Assembly: GCA_021775355.1 (NCBI GenBank)
Contig: JAJFHZ010000034.1
Location: 1 to 64,000 of the forward strand
Origin: Amylibacter sp.
GTDB lineage: Bacteria > Pseudomonadota > Alphaproteobacteria > Rhodobacterales > Rhodobacteraceae
Length of the DNA stretch: 64,000 nucleotides
Direction of reading: 5' to 3'
Part shown: piece by piece, positions 1 to 9,049 of the stretch
Numbering within the stretch: position 1 is the first letter of the stretch
Layout of the letters: every line of letters starts with the position of its first letter
The notes under the pieces: generated by a model
Told to the model about the DNA's origin: nothing
Databases searched by the model: none
Seen by the model: only the letters and a program-made list of their open reading frames with translations
Made by a program: the position numbers and the translations under genes

Positions 1-1416
1 ATCGATGCCGTATTTTGAACCCTCACGGCCGATCCCGGATTCCTTGACCCCACCAAAGGGCGCGACTTCGGTTGAAATGAGACCGGTGTTTACGCCGACA
101 ATACCTACCTCAAGTGCGTCAGCGACCCGGAAGATCCGACCAACATCTCGGCTATAGAAATAACCAGCTAGGCCATACGGCGTATCATTTGCCACCGAAA
201 TGGCGTCCTGTTCATCGCGAAATGTCGAGATCGCAGCGACTGGGCCAAACAACTCCTCATGGGCCAGATCCATATTCGTCGAAACATCTGTCATCACAGT
301 AGGTTGATAATACGTACCACCGGCTTCATGGCGGTTACCACCCACGTGTATCTTTGCCCCTTTACCGATTGCATCAGCGACGAGGCGTTCAACTTTTTCT
401 ATACCTCGCTCGTCGATCAACGGCCCCATTTCTGTTGCTTTCTCAAGTCCGTGACCTACTTGGATTTGCCTGGCGCGCGCACTTAGGGCAGCTACGAACT
501 TGTCGTGAATGCTTTCCTGCACGAGAATGCGGTTTGCGGCGATGCATGTCTGCCCCGAGTTCCGGAATTTGCAGATCTGAATGCCGTCCAATGCGGCTTC
601 AATATCTGCGTCGTCAAATACGATGAAGGCGGCATTTCCGCCAAGTTCCAGACTGATTCTTGTCAAATCACCAGCGCAGTCACGCATGAGTTGCTTGCCA
701 ACCGTGGTGGAGCCGGTGAATCCAATCTTGCGTACCAGCGGACTATTAACCAATGCCTTTCCGATTGCTGGAGCATCTTCGCGGGCACCTGTCACCACAT
801 TAAAGACACCCGCTGGCAGTCCAGCCATTTCGCCCAATGCTGCAACCGCAAGGGCGCAGAGCGGCGTTGCTTCTGCTGGTTTCAGAACCATACAATTACC
901 AGCGGCCAGCGCAGGTGCTGCTTTTCGCGTGACCATGGCCACGGGAAAATTCCAAGGCGTGATGCCACCGACAACACCTAGAGGATTGCGCGTAACCAAT
1001 ATGCGGGTGTCATTGCGATGTGGAGGGATGATATCGCCATATAGCCTACGGCCTTCTTCGGCGAACCAGCTCAAGAAACTTGCGGCATACTCAATTTCCC
1101 CAACGGATTCTGCAAACGGCTTGCCCTGTTCCTGCGTCATGAGACGTGCCAGATCTTCGGCGTGCACGCGAACGAGTGCTGCCCATTTCTGAAGGACCAA
1201 CGCGCGCTCAGCAGCCGTGCGGCGGCTCCATTCAGGAAACGCTGCTTGCGCTGCCCCGATTGCATCATCAGTTTCAGCCGTACCCATTCGCGGAACTGAT
1301 GCCAAATGCACGCCCGTGGCAGGATCCGTCACATCCATGCGCTTCCCAGAGGATGCAGCAATCCATTTGCCTCCGACATAGCAGTCTGTTTTTAAAAACT
1401 CTGGCAATTTCACCAC
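1..1416 (-). CDS. gabD: Succinate-semialdehyde dehydrogenase, C-terminus cut by window edge
   Basis: NAD(P)-dependent aldehyde dehydrogenase that in this family oxidises succinate semialdehyde to succinate (GABA shunt, cytoplasm). 472 codons are visible and only about the last 15-20 residues are missing at base 1. The catalytic Glu257 (LELGGN) and Cys291 (SGQTC) are present with the usual spacing of 34, and the cofactor region (ITPWNFP, GFTGSTTVG) is intact. The GTG at 1416 is chosen because AAGGA lies 7 nt upstream; a second GTG follows directly. It is divergent from an AraC regulator at 1561, which may control it. The closest subfamily is SSADH; other semialdehyde substrates cannot be excluded. 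Confidence 0.9.
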   Translation of the reverse strand, partial: MVKLPEFLKTDCYVGGKWIAASSGKRMDVTDPATGVHLASVPRMGTAETDDAIGAAQAAFPEWSRRTAAERALVLQKWAALVRVHAEDLARLMTQEQGKPFAESVGEIEYAASFLSWFAEEGRRLYGDIIPPHRNDTRILVTRNPLGVVGGITPWNFPVAMVTRKAAPALAAGNCMVLKPAEATPLCALAVAALGEMAGLPAGVFNVVTGAREDAPAIGKALVNSPLVRKIGFTGSTTVGKQLMRDCAGDLTRISLELGGNAAFIVFDDADIEAALDGIQICKFRNSGQTCIAANRILVQESIHDKFVAALSARARQIQVGHGLEKATEMGPLIDERGIEKVERLVADAIGKGAKIHVGGNRHEAGGTYYQPTVMTDVSTNMDLAHEELFGPVAAISTFRDEQDAISVANDTPYGLAGYFYSRDVGRIFRVADALEVGIVGVNTGLISTEVAPFGGVKESGIGREGSKYGID

Positions 1417-1560
1417 AATCAATTCCTTTAATTATTGCGTTTCGCATCACGCTTCCATTGACTTGACGTTAACTATTATGCGTGGGGTTGTCTTTGCCTC
1501 CCCCGAGTGCTATTTACCTTTTTGTCCGATTATTTTTTTGACACAGCTTTTGGAGGCTAA

Positions 1561-2409
1561 TTGGCTGAAGCATTAGGAATCGCTGTAGGTGCATTTGGGC
1601 GGGTTGCTCTTTTGTCGGCAACGGAACCAGTTTTGGATCATGCTCATTCTCAAGTGCATGCCCTGATCAAAATATCCGGGCCAGATTTGAGTTTCCGAGT
1701 GGATGGAAAAATCGACCAACTGACAGATCGTCAAATGATACTGGTCAATCCTTGGGTCGTGCACTCTAATAAAAGAGAAACTGGAATTGAGCCCACAATC
1801 TTGCTTGCGCTCTATATAGATATGCTGTGGTTTGGGGAGCAAGGCAATAACATCCTGACGGGCTTTCACAAGTTGCCCTTTCATCAAGCGACAGCCGCAG
1901 TCAGTTCCGCACTTCATTACCAGGCTCAAAATTTGGCGGATCAAATGGCCGATTTTCATACGGAAGATGATCATTTTGACTCATTGTTGCGCGAATTGTT
2001 CTTTTCAGTTCTTCAGTGTTCGAAAACAGATGCAATTTCAGATGTAACTTCACAGCGGGCGTTCGCCAGCGATCCACGTATCCGCAGAGCAATACGAGTC
2101 TTTCGAGAGGAGCCTTCAAAAGAAATAGACCTGAATCGGGTTGCCAAAGACGTTGGACTGTCCCGCTCGCAATTCTATTCACGATTTCGACTGTGTACCG
2201 GACTTAGCCCGAGAACATACATTGACACATTGTGCTGCGAGCGGGCCGCCAGTCTGCTCAGTGATCCAGAGCTACCGATCGCAGAAATCTCTGAATTACT
2301 GGGCTTTTCCGCGCAAGGTCATTTTACCCGGTTTTTCAAATCCAAAACAGGCGTGTCACCAAACAGTTTCCGGATGGGCCATCTTGAGGTCGGCAGAGTT
2401 CTTAGATGA
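1561..2409 (+). CDS. AraC-family transcriptional regulator
   Basis: DNA-binding regulator of 282 residues. The C-terminal ~100 residues form the double helix-turn-helix of AraC proteins (VAKDVGLSRSQFYSRF, then ISELLGFSAQGHFTRFFKSK, ending GVSPNSFR). The N-terminal ~170 residues are a poorly conserved sensor half with a possible cupin-like section. It starts with TTG at 1561, supported by GGAGG 4 nt upstream; no ATG fits. It sits divergently from the aldehyde dehydrogenase gene across 144 bp, the usual layout of a local regulator. The inducer is unknown. Confidence 0.88.
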   Translation: MAEALGIAVGAFGRVALLSATEPVLDHAHSQVHALIKISGPDLSFRVDGKIDQLTDRQMILVNPWVVHSNKRETGIEPTILLALYIDMLWFGEQGNNILTGFHKLPFHQATAAVSSALHYQAQNLADQMADFHTEDDHFDSLLRELFFSVLQCSKTDAISDVTSQRAFASDPRIRRAIRVFREEPSKEIDLNRVAKDVGLSRSQFYSRFRLCTGLSPRTYIDTLCCERAASLLSDPELPIAEISELLGFSAQGHFTRFFKSKTGVSPNSFRMGHLEVGRVLR

Positions 2410-2704
2410 GATGCTGATTTTTGCCGCTTCCGGCCTGCGAGCAAGATTTTGCAAAGCTCGTTTTCTGCACAGTGTTGAATTCAGTGCTGTTCGCTACAAA
2501 CGCGAAGCCCCAAAAAGCGGACATTTGGGCAAGCGCCGCGAATTCACACTTTGCCTGCCTTGGCGGAATGTAAACCTTCAATCACAAACTAATTTCAAGC
2601 AATGTCCGCTTTCGGAGATTTGGATATCTAAAATTTCAAGTACTTAACGGCAGGTTTGGGCCGGAAGCTGCCGTTGGCTGCAGCGCAAACCGCTTTATAA
2701 ACAC

Positions 2705-3007
2705 ATGGATGTTCACGCCCTTAACTTGCGCAAGTTATACAGCACCAAGCACTGGCGCGTTGAGAGGCGGCCCGAGATATTAGGCGCGATATGTGGCTAT
2801 GCCGAGGGTGCAAAGTTTCGCACCAATTGAAAGAGAAACACAACCAGCCCGATAGCGCGATAGCTGACCACATAAAAATCCGAGGAAAACCTGGCCTTGT
2901 TTTGGGATTGGGAAAACTTGCAGTCGGTGTGCAAGGCCTACCACGACAGCGAAAAACAAAGGTTAGAAGCCGCAGCCTGGCGCCCACCCCCGGGAGGGGT
3001 GGGTTAG
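2705..3007 (+). pseudogene. Phage-type HNH endonuclease remnant, two frameshifts
   Basis: Reading across frames gives a typical small phage HNH protein: RKLYSTKHW in the first frame (from ATG 2705), ADHIKIRGKP in the second frame (around 2860-2890), then LFWDWENLQSVCKAYHDSEK back in the first frame up to TAG at 3007. Intact family members read DHIKP, LFWDWENLQS and CKACHDS, nick or cut DNA, and often lie next to phage terminase genes. Two compensating indels and the Cys-to-Tyr change in CKAYHDS show it is dead. No terminase was recognised downstream. Confidence 0.7.
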
Positions 3008-3522
3008 ATCGCTAAAATGCGTTTGCCCGCAGACCCACATATACAGCCATTCGGAGGTTTTTTTCCGTGAAAGATGAAATTTCAGCAAAAACCCCAGAGA
3101 CAGAGCTTTTAGTCGGCTCGGTGGATCAGCACGATATATAGATTGGAACGCTGTGACTTGTAATAATTACTTAAAAACAGTTACTTGTGTAGGTTCAGCG
3201 GGCGCCCAGCTGGTTTCAGGATCGGATCACGCGCTATTTACAGAGTGACCCTAAGGTGTTGCAAAACATTTTTCCCGAGAGTTGGCTGATGCCGGCAATT
3301 TGATCGTAGGCCGCTCCGCCGTTGCCAACTGCGTCGGTTGCCCACGCGGTTGGTGATTGGTTCAAGGAGCCGAGAATATCACGCCCGACGATTTGGTTGC
3401 AAAACGGAACGGAGGAGCAAAAGTGACGAGTATTTTACCGCCAGTTCACGCGAAGTTAGTGCTTCGTGATCCAAGGCAAACCTTATTGTCAAAGTTGCCT
3501 CCATCTGGAAAACAACTACCCT

Positions 3523-3654
3523 CTATCCAGTCATTATCCGCTTTGATCCAATTTTTACCAAACCCGGCAACGGATCGTGTGTTTTTGCGTGTAGTGGTAA
3601 GGATATTGCAACGGGTGCAATGGTTATTGCTGTAATTAAGTTACGCCTTTTCAT
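3523..3654 (-). pseudogene. Short ORF with twin-arginine-like leader, probably truncated
   Basis: 43 codons starting MKRRNLITAI, followed by a hydrophobic stretch and an AxA-like site (LPLHAKT), then only about 20 residues before a stop. The leader resembles short Rhodobacterales phage-associated exported proteins. Downstream of the stop the frame continues with protein-like sequence (ALDHEALTSRELAVKY), which suggests a nonsense mutation in a longer gene. Low confidence; chance is possible. Confidence 0.3.
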
Positions 3655-3761
3655 TTTTTTCACTATGTCGAAATGCACAAAATATTGCACAAAATTTCCG
3701 TATACGGCTTGTGCCGTTTGTAAAAAACTCAGAAAAAATATAATATAACAGTGATTTAGTG

Positions 3762-3835
3762 TGGAGGCGAGTACCGGAATCGAACCGGTGTACACGGATT
3801 TGCAATCCGCTGCGTCACCACTCCGCCAACTCGCC
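3762..3835 (-). tRNA. tRNA-Cys (GCA)
   Basis: A 74-nt cloverleaf on the minus strand. The acceptor stem pairs GGCGAGT with ACTCGCC, the discriminator is U as usual for tRNA-Cys, and CCA is encoded. The anticodon loop reads GATTGCAAATC, giving anticodon GCA, and the T arm carries GGTTCGATTCC. It borders a stretch of decayed phage-like DNA on its 3' side. Confidence 0.96.
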
Positions 3836-3898
3836 GCCTTGGTGTTTGCAGGCTATAACAACAGGATATGGCCCGTGCAAGGGTGAAAGCCATTCAGA

Positions 3899-4468
3899 TT
3901 AGAACATCAAGCCGAATATGATAATCGGCGCAACCTCCAACCCGGCAAGCAAGGCATAGAACACCCGCATCTTGGCTGACTTAAAACGCTGCCAAAGCAG
4001 AATAAGAACGCCGACAACCATCATCAGCTCCATGTTGGAAATGATCGAGCCGTAATGCCTGTTATCCCAATAACTAATGGGGCTTTCAAAAACCCAGTTG
4101 CTGGCAGGCCAAAAGTGCATGCGTGCGTCATCATGATGTAGTGGGAAATCAAAGCACAAGTGCAATATCGCACTGCCTGCCAATACGATTAACCAAGATT
4201 TGCCCAACCATAAGGCAAAGCCTGCAATAAGACCCCATAGGATGAATGAATTGTCGATAGCAAAGACCTGTTGCCAGGTGGTTGAGAAATATTGCACGTC
4301 AAATACATGATTAGGTGTGTTGCCTAGAACGAAAAGGCTGAAAGCTGCCATCACATACAAAGAAAGATCAGGCAAAAGCCCACCAATGATTGCGGCGGTG
4401 GTTATTTTGGGGCAATCTGGTTTTGCAAAGACACCAGCGGCAAGTAACAGGTGGGCAGGGGTGTTCAT
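3899..4468 (-). CDS. Multi-pass membrane protein, YdjM/DUF457-like hydrolase fold
   Basis: 189 residues with about four to five hydrophobic segments. The N-terminus (TPAHLLLAAG followed by GGLLPDLSLY) and the internal HLCFDFPLHHDD resemble the predicted membrane-bound metal-dependent hydrolases of the YdjM/DUF457 group, whose His/Asp residues may bind metal. It is divergent from cobQ across 40 bp and is often labelled a cobalamin-related protein only because of that neighbour. The biochemical function is not known. Confidence 0.7.
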   Translation of the reverse strand: MNTPAHLLLAAGVFAKPDCPKITTAAIIGGLLPDLSLYVMAAFSLFVLGNTPNHVFDVQYFSTTWQQVFAIDNSFILWGLIAGFALWLGKSWLIVLAGSAILHLCFDFPLHHDDARMHFWPASNWVFESPISYWDNRHYGSIISNMELMMVVGVLILLWQRFKSAKMRVFYALLAGLEVAPIIIFGLMF

Positions 4469-4508
4469 TGGCTTCTTTCACTGATGTAAATAGATTATAG
4501 GGTAGCAC

Positions 4509-5957
4509 ATGGCGAAGTCCATAATGATCCAGGGGGCGGGGTCAAATGTAGGCAAATCAATAGTGGTGGCAGGGATATGTCGCGCGGCTGTGAACCGGGG
4601 CCTGTCTGTGCGCCCGTTCAAGCCGCAAAATATGTCCAATAATGCGGCCGTCACTGCTGATGGGGGCGAAATCGGTCGTGCACAAGCCTTGCAGGCATTG
4701 GCCTGTAAAGTGCCCGCTATTACCGATATGAACCCGGTTTTGCTGAAACCTGAAACCGATATAGGGGCGCAGGTGATCGTGCAGGGCCAGCGGTTAACAA
4801 CCGTGAAAGCACGGGATTATGCCCAGTTGAAGCCAACGCTTATGGCATCTGTTTTGGACAGTTTTGCACGCTTGGGTCAAGGCGTTGATCTGATCGTGGT
4901 CGAAGGGGCCGGTAGCCCCGCTGAGGTGAATTTGCGCAAAGGCGATATTGCCAATATGGGCTTTGCCGAAGCAGCAGACGTACCCGTTATCTTGCTTGGT
5001 GACATCGATCGTGGCGGGGTGATTGCACAGATTGTGGGAACGCATACGATCTTATCTAAAACTGACCTAGATTTTATTAAAGGATTTGTAATCAATAAGT
5101 TCAGAGGTGATATTAACCTATTCGATGATGGGTTATCCGAGATTGAAACCCGAACTGGTTGGGCCAGCCTTGGGGTTGTTCCGTGGTTTGCGCAAGCGAT
5201 GAAGTTACCTGCGGAAGATGCCGCGGACATTACTGGTACACCAAAGACAACGGGGTTTAAAATCGCGGTACCACAATTATCGCGGATTGCGAATTTTGAC
5301 GATCTTGACCCGCTGGGGCTAGATCCGAATGTCTCGGTTCATATGATACCTGCGGGCCAACCACTGCCACTGGATGCTGACCTGATTTTGATCCCCGGCT
5401 CCAAATCCACGATTGGGGATCTGGCGTTTTTCAGGACGCAAGGATGGGATATTGATCTGGCAGCACACGTACGCCGTGGCGGGCATGTTTTGGGCATCTG
5501 TGGCGGTTATCAGATGTTGGGTAAAGAATTGCATGATCCAGATGGGATTGAAGGGCCGGCGGGCAGTTATGCAGGACTTGGGCTGCTTGACGTTACCACG
5601 ACCATGCATTCTGAGAAACGACTTGCGGAAGTCACGGGAACTTACACCGTAACGGGCGACAAAATCACAGGATATGAAATTCACATTGGCCATACCGAAG
5701 GTCCGGATTGCACCCGTGCATGGCTGGAAATCGGGGGCAGGGCTGAAGGGGCAGCATCGCGCAATGGGCGCATACAGGGTTGTTATATTCATGGATTGTT
5801 TTCGGCAGATACATTCCGGGCAGCCTATCTTACAACACTTGGCGCGACATCAACGATGTTCAATTATGATGATGAAATTGATCAGGTTTTAGATGCGCTA
5901 GCGGCCCATATAGAGACCTATATGGATCTTGACCAGCTGTTCTTAATGGCCAGATGA
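4509..5957 (+). CDS. cobQ: Cobyric acid synthase
   Basis: 482 residues, the normal length. It catalyses glutamine- and ATP-dependent amidation of adenosylcobyrinic acid a,c-diamide at four side chains in cobalamin synthesis. The N-terminal part is a dethiobiotin-synthetase-like ATPase ([12 protein letters not shown], then FKPQNMSNN). The C-terminal part is a class I glutamine amidotransferase with nucleophile Cys at about 331 ([10 protein letters not shown]) and His at about 427 (YIHGLF). The ATG at 4509 is used. No other cobalamin genes lie in the window, so the gene is isolated here. Confidence 0.97.
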   Translation: MAKSIMIQGAGSNVGKSIVVAGICRAAVNRGLSVRPFKPQNMSNNAAVTADGGEIGRAQALQALACKVPAITDMNPVLLKPETDIGAQVIVQGQRLTTVKARDYAQLKPTLMASVLDSFARLGQGVDLIVVEGAGSPAEVNLRKGDIANMGFAEAADVPVILLGDIDRGGVIAQIVGTHTILSKTDLDFIKGFVINKFRGDINLFDDGLSEIETRTGWASLGVVPWFAQAMKLPAEDAADITGTPKTTGFKIAVPQLSRIANFDDLDPLGLDPNVSVHMIPAGQPLPLDADLILIPGSKSTIGDLAFFRTQGWDIDLAAHVRRGGHVLGICGGYQMLGKELHDPDGIEGPAGSYAGLGLLDVTTTMHSEKRLAEVTGTYTVTGDKITGYEIHIGHTEGPDCTRAWLEIGGRAEGAASRNGRIQGCYIHGLFSADTFRAAYLTTLGATSTMFNYDDEIDQVLDALAAHIETYMDLDQLFLMAR

Positions 5958-5958
5958 T

Positions 5959-6714
5959 TTATTCGAAATCGCGGGTTGCAAGCGCGTGGTGAATTTCACG
6001 ACGTACAAGCTTGCGCACATTACGGGTAATACGATCACCCAAATCGCCCTGCAATTCTGCACGCACCATTTCGCTGACAATTTCACGTAATGCTTCTTCA
6101 TCTACAAATTGATCCGCAGTTTGATCGCTTTGTGTGTCATGTTCATTTTCAAGAGCGATTTCATCGTCTTCGACATCTTTGGGAATGATAATTTCTTCAA
6201 CAACGTCCGGTGAAACATCCTGAAAAGCTACAGTACTTTCAGTTTGTGTAATATCTTCTGTGTGTGAAACCTTTTCCGCTTCTTCCACAATGTCGTCTTC
6301 TGTAGCTTCGGTCTTCTTTGGCCCAGTTTTCGCATTCATTTCTGGGCGAAGAACAAAAGGTTCCGGTTTTTCAAGAACAACCTCGACAGGTGTGGCATTA
6401 TGGGCCTGTTTTTCCGCTTCATTTTTAAAAAATGCATCCAGCTGGGCAGCTTGGGCTTCCGCGTCCGCGACGGCTGTTTTTGCTGTTTGGGAATCTTGTG
6501 TTATTTCGGCAATTGAAGCGTTCATCGTCTCCACAAAGCCTGTTGGTCCAGTATCTTTTTCTGGTTTTTGGGCCTGTATATTATCTTTCGGGGTTTTGTT
6601 TACGTTGTCTGTCGGGCTCAGGTGATCAGATACAACATGCGGTCTGTCTGCCACCAAACGACGAATAGATGACAGTACGTCTTCAATTTCGGTTGATTTT
6701 TCTGCTTCGGACAT
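5959..6714 (-). CDS. PopZ-like polar organising protein (DUF2497)
   Basis: 251 residues with the PopZ layout: a short N-terminal helix (IEDVLSSIRRLV), a long acidic, low-complexity middle rich in Glu, Asp and Thr, and a conserved basic C-terminal helical segment (REIVSEMVRAELQGDLG... RKLVRREIHHAL). Caulobacter PopZ anchors the chromosome origin at the cell pole through ParB. It lies downstream of pcm and tolC, matching the gene order around popZ in Caulobacter, except that valS is not next. The assignment rests on layout and synteny more than on direct identity. Confidence 0.7.
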   Translation of the reverse strand: MSEAEKSTEIEDVLSSIRRLVADRPHVVSDHLSPTDNVNKTPKDNIQAQKPEKDTGPTGFVETMNASIAEITQDSQTAKTAVADAEAQAAQLDAFFKNEAEKQAHNATPVEVVLEKPEPFVLRPEMNAKTGPKKTEATEDDIVEEAEKVSHTEDITQTESTVAFQDVSPDVVEEIIIPKDVEDDEIALENEHDTQSDQTADQFVDEEALREIVSEMVRAELQGDLGDRITRNVRKLVRREIHHALATRDFE

Positions 6715-6870
6715 AGGTCCCTCGATATTTTATTATTATTTTCGCAACATTACCCAAAATTGCATTTTCAAACAACTGTGTTGTTGCAATCCGGTTGCTG
6801 TTTGTTGAATATCGAATGGTGAAATCCAAAGGCGATGTAATTAAGCATCACTAATTATAAAAAACAGACC

Positions 6871-8265
6871 TTAATTACCACTGAGTTTCTTTAGTTTATC
6901 CAGTAATTTTTGCCGCTTTACACCGAATTTATTGCTACCACTGACTTTTTTGTAGTTTACGTCTGGATCATAGCTTTGGATACCCAAATTCAAATGTTCT
7001 ACCGTAAGAAGGCCCATTGCCGACAAGACGCCATAAGAATTGACGTACTCATCGCGGATAGCTGTAACCAAATCCGATTGCGACTGTAATAAATCCTGTT
7101 CCGAGTTCAGCACATCAAGTGTGGTGCGCGCTCCTAATTTAGCTTCTTCACTGGCGCCATCAAAGGCAATTTGTGCCGCACGCACCTGTTTTTGCCGTGC
7201 TTGAATACTGGCCTTTGAAGCCACCCATGTTGCATATGTGCTGTGTACATTTTGACGCACCTGAACACCTGCCAGTTGCAGGTTTGCATTTTCCTGTTCC
7301 AACAGGGCCAATGCTTGGCGTTGCTCACTGTTCAGACGGCCGCCTTGATAAATTGTCTGGTCAATATCCAGCCCGATCCTGCCTTGGGTTTGTTTGTCTT
7401 TGCCGCCGCCGAAAGTTGTGCTGTTATTATTACTACGGCCAGCCAATGCGTTCACTGATATAACGGGCGCTTTGTTGCCTTTGGCAATTGCGACAGCTTT
7501 TTCGGCGGCTTTTACTGCAAACTGTTGTTGTAAAACCGCAGGGTGCCTTGCAACGGCAATCGCTTCGGCCGCATTTGCAGAAGACGGTAATTTGGGGGCA
7601 GGGGGCGGGGTTCGCAAATCTTTGGGTTGTGATCCGACCGTAGCAATATAGAAATCAATGGACCGCTTCAGTGCCGCGCGGTTTATTTCCAACCCGCTTT
7701 CAGAGGCTGCAAGGCGCGATTCGGCTTGCGCTACATCCGTGCGGGTTACTTCGCCAACTTCGAAACGCTCACGTGCGGCACGCACTTCTTCGTTCAAAAC
7801 CTTAACACTGTTCTTGGCCAATTGAACATTTCGCTGATCGCGTCTAACATCCATAAAAGCCGTGACTGCATCTAACAGTATCCTTTGTTCTGTAGACTTT
7901 AGCGATTGTCGCCCACCCAAAACATTGTAACGCGCTTGTTCAATACCATTCAGTGCTGTGCCACCGGCAAAAAGAGAAAGCGATGCTATGACCGACGCGT
8001 TGGTACTGGGTGTAGTATCAATACTTGGGTTAGGAGTTTCGTTACGGTCTACGGATAAATTCGCGGAAACCGTTGGTAACAATGCTGCTTTAGCCTGACG
8101 CACGCCTTCATCCGTTGCCCGCAAGCTGGACCGCCCGATACGCAAAGACGGGTTGGTCTGATAGGCTTGTATCAAAGCATCCGTAAGTGTTGTAGCAAAA
8201 ACAGGGGATGCAACAGAGATACAAACGCCCAATGTTGTCGCTTTTAAAATTGTTGCAAGTTTCAT
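6871..8265 (-). CDS. tolC: TolC-family outer membrane channel protein
   Basis: 464 residues with a signal peptide (cleavage after about SPVFA) and the duplicated coiled-coil repeat of outer membrane efflux proteins. Motifs visible are DALIQAYQTNP, YQGGRLNSEQRQ and LGARTTLDVLNSEQDLL. It forms the outer membrane exit duct for type I secretion and RND efflux. It follows pcm by 34 bp and precedes the PopZ-like gene by 156 bp, so pcm-tolC is probably one transcript. The C-terminal tail is short and basic (KLLDKLKKLSGN). Confidence 0.95.
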   Translation of the reverse strand: MKLATILKATTLGVCISVASPVFATTLTDALIQAYQTNPSLRIGRSSLRATDEGVRQAKAALLPTVSANLSVDRNETPNPSIDTTPSTNASVIASLSLFAGGTALNGIEQARYNVLGGRQSLKSTEQRILLDAVTAFMDVRRDQRNVQLAKNSVKVLNEEVRAARERFEVGEVTRTDVAQAESRLAASESGLEINRAALKRSIDFYIATVGSQPKDLRTPPPAPKLPSSANAAEAIAVARHPAVLQQQFAVKAAEKAVAIAKGNKAPVISVNALAGRSNNNSTTFGGGKDKQTQGRIGLDIDQTIYQGGRLNSEQRQALALLEQENANLQLAGVQVRQNVHSTYATWVASKASIQARQKQVRAAQIAFDGASEEAKLGARTTLDVLNSEQDLLQSQSDLVTAIRDEYVNSYGVLSAMGLLTVEHLNLGIQSYDPDVNYKKVSGSNKFGVKRQKLLDKLKKLSGN

Positions 8266-8299
8266 GGAAATGAAAATCCCTTGGTTTATATATTATGCT

Positions 8300-8956
8300 T
8301 TAGGCAAACTTGAATTCTGGTTTGGCTTCGAAGCCGTTAATCATTGGCGCAGATGCGTTGAAGACCGCCCGCCAAGATAATTTTTGGTGTGATTTATATC
8401 CAATACGGCACTCGCCATAATTTCCGTCGCGGAAAATGGCGCAAATCCGTCCGCCGTCTTTCAATTGATCAATAAGTGTACTGGGGATTTCTTCAACAGC
8501 GCCTTGTAGGATAATAACATCATAAGGGCCGTTTTTGGCATTACCCTTGGTCAGATCGCCACTTGTAACAAAAGCATTGTCAACGGATTGATCGGTCAGG
8601 GTTGTGGATGCTTCCGCGGCCATATCCGTATCGCTTTCAACCGCGACAACAGCCTCTGCCATGGTAGCCAGAATTGCAGTGGAGTAACCTAGGCCACAGC
8701 CCAAATCCAAAACCAATTCGTTGCGTTGCACATTTACGGCATCCAACATTTTGGCGAAAGTACGGGCATCCAGCAGGACACGGCCATTGTTCAGCGCAAT
8801 ATGTTCACCGGCATAAGCTACAGGGCGATTGCCCAGTGGCACATATGCTTCACGCGGGGTAGTCAAAAACGCTTCAATAATCGGGTATTTGGTCACGTCA
8901 GAGGGGCGGATTTGGCAATCAACCATTGCCGTGCGTGCCGTTTTATAATCGGTCAT
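8300..8956 (-). CDS. pcm: Protein-L-isoaspartate O-methyltransferase family
   Basis: 218 residues of the isoaspartyl methyltransferase family, which uses SAM to methylate damaged L-isoaspartyl residues. The SAM-binding motif I (VLDLGCGLGYSTAIL) is clear, as is the N-terminal MVDCQIRPSDV typical of the alphaproteobacterial branch located before tolC. Some members of this branch lack classical PIMT activity, so the exact substrate is uncertain. First gene of the pcm-tolC run. Confidence 0.9.
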   Translation of the reverse strand: MTDYKTARTAMVDCQIRPSDVTKYPIIEAFLTTPREAYVPLGNRPVAYAGEHIALNNGRVLLDARTFAKMLDAVNVQRNELVLDLGCGLGYSTAILATMAEAVVAVESDTDMAAEASTTLTDQSVDNAFVTSGDLTKGNAKNGPYDVIILQGAVEEIPSTLIDQLKDGGRICAIFRDGNYGECRIGYKSHQKLSWRAVFNASAPMINGFEAKPEFKFA

Positions 8957-9049
8957 TGCTCTACCTTATCCTAAATTATTATCGCAGTTGATTGCTTCTG
9001 CCACAGTTCATCAAGCTGGGCAACCAAGCTGCCGCGTGGATTTCGCAAA

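Larger units (their letters stand above)
2410..3761. other. Long non-coding, decayed stretch beside tRNA-Cys
   Basis: About 1.35 kb without an intact gene. It holds a frameshifted HNH endonuclease (2705-3007), an apparently truncated twin-arginine leader ORF on the minus strand (3523-3654), and a minus-strand reading frame around 3248-3430 that has protein-like composition but no start. A 10-bp inverted pair (AGCGGACATT near 2517 and AATGTCCGCT near 2600) is also present. The whole stretch reads as remains of mobile or phage DNA beside a tRNA gene. No duplicated tRNA end (att copy) was found. Confidence 0.55.

Noticed and set aside
581..1192. Plus-strand 203-codon frame in the first kilobase
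   Set aside because: Antisense to gabD, whose minus-strand frame is unbroken with both catalytic residues.
3523..3795. 90-codon minus-strand frame starting inside the tRNA
   Set aside because: It would have to start in tRNA-Cys. Only the internal ATG at 3654 was considered, and at low confidence.
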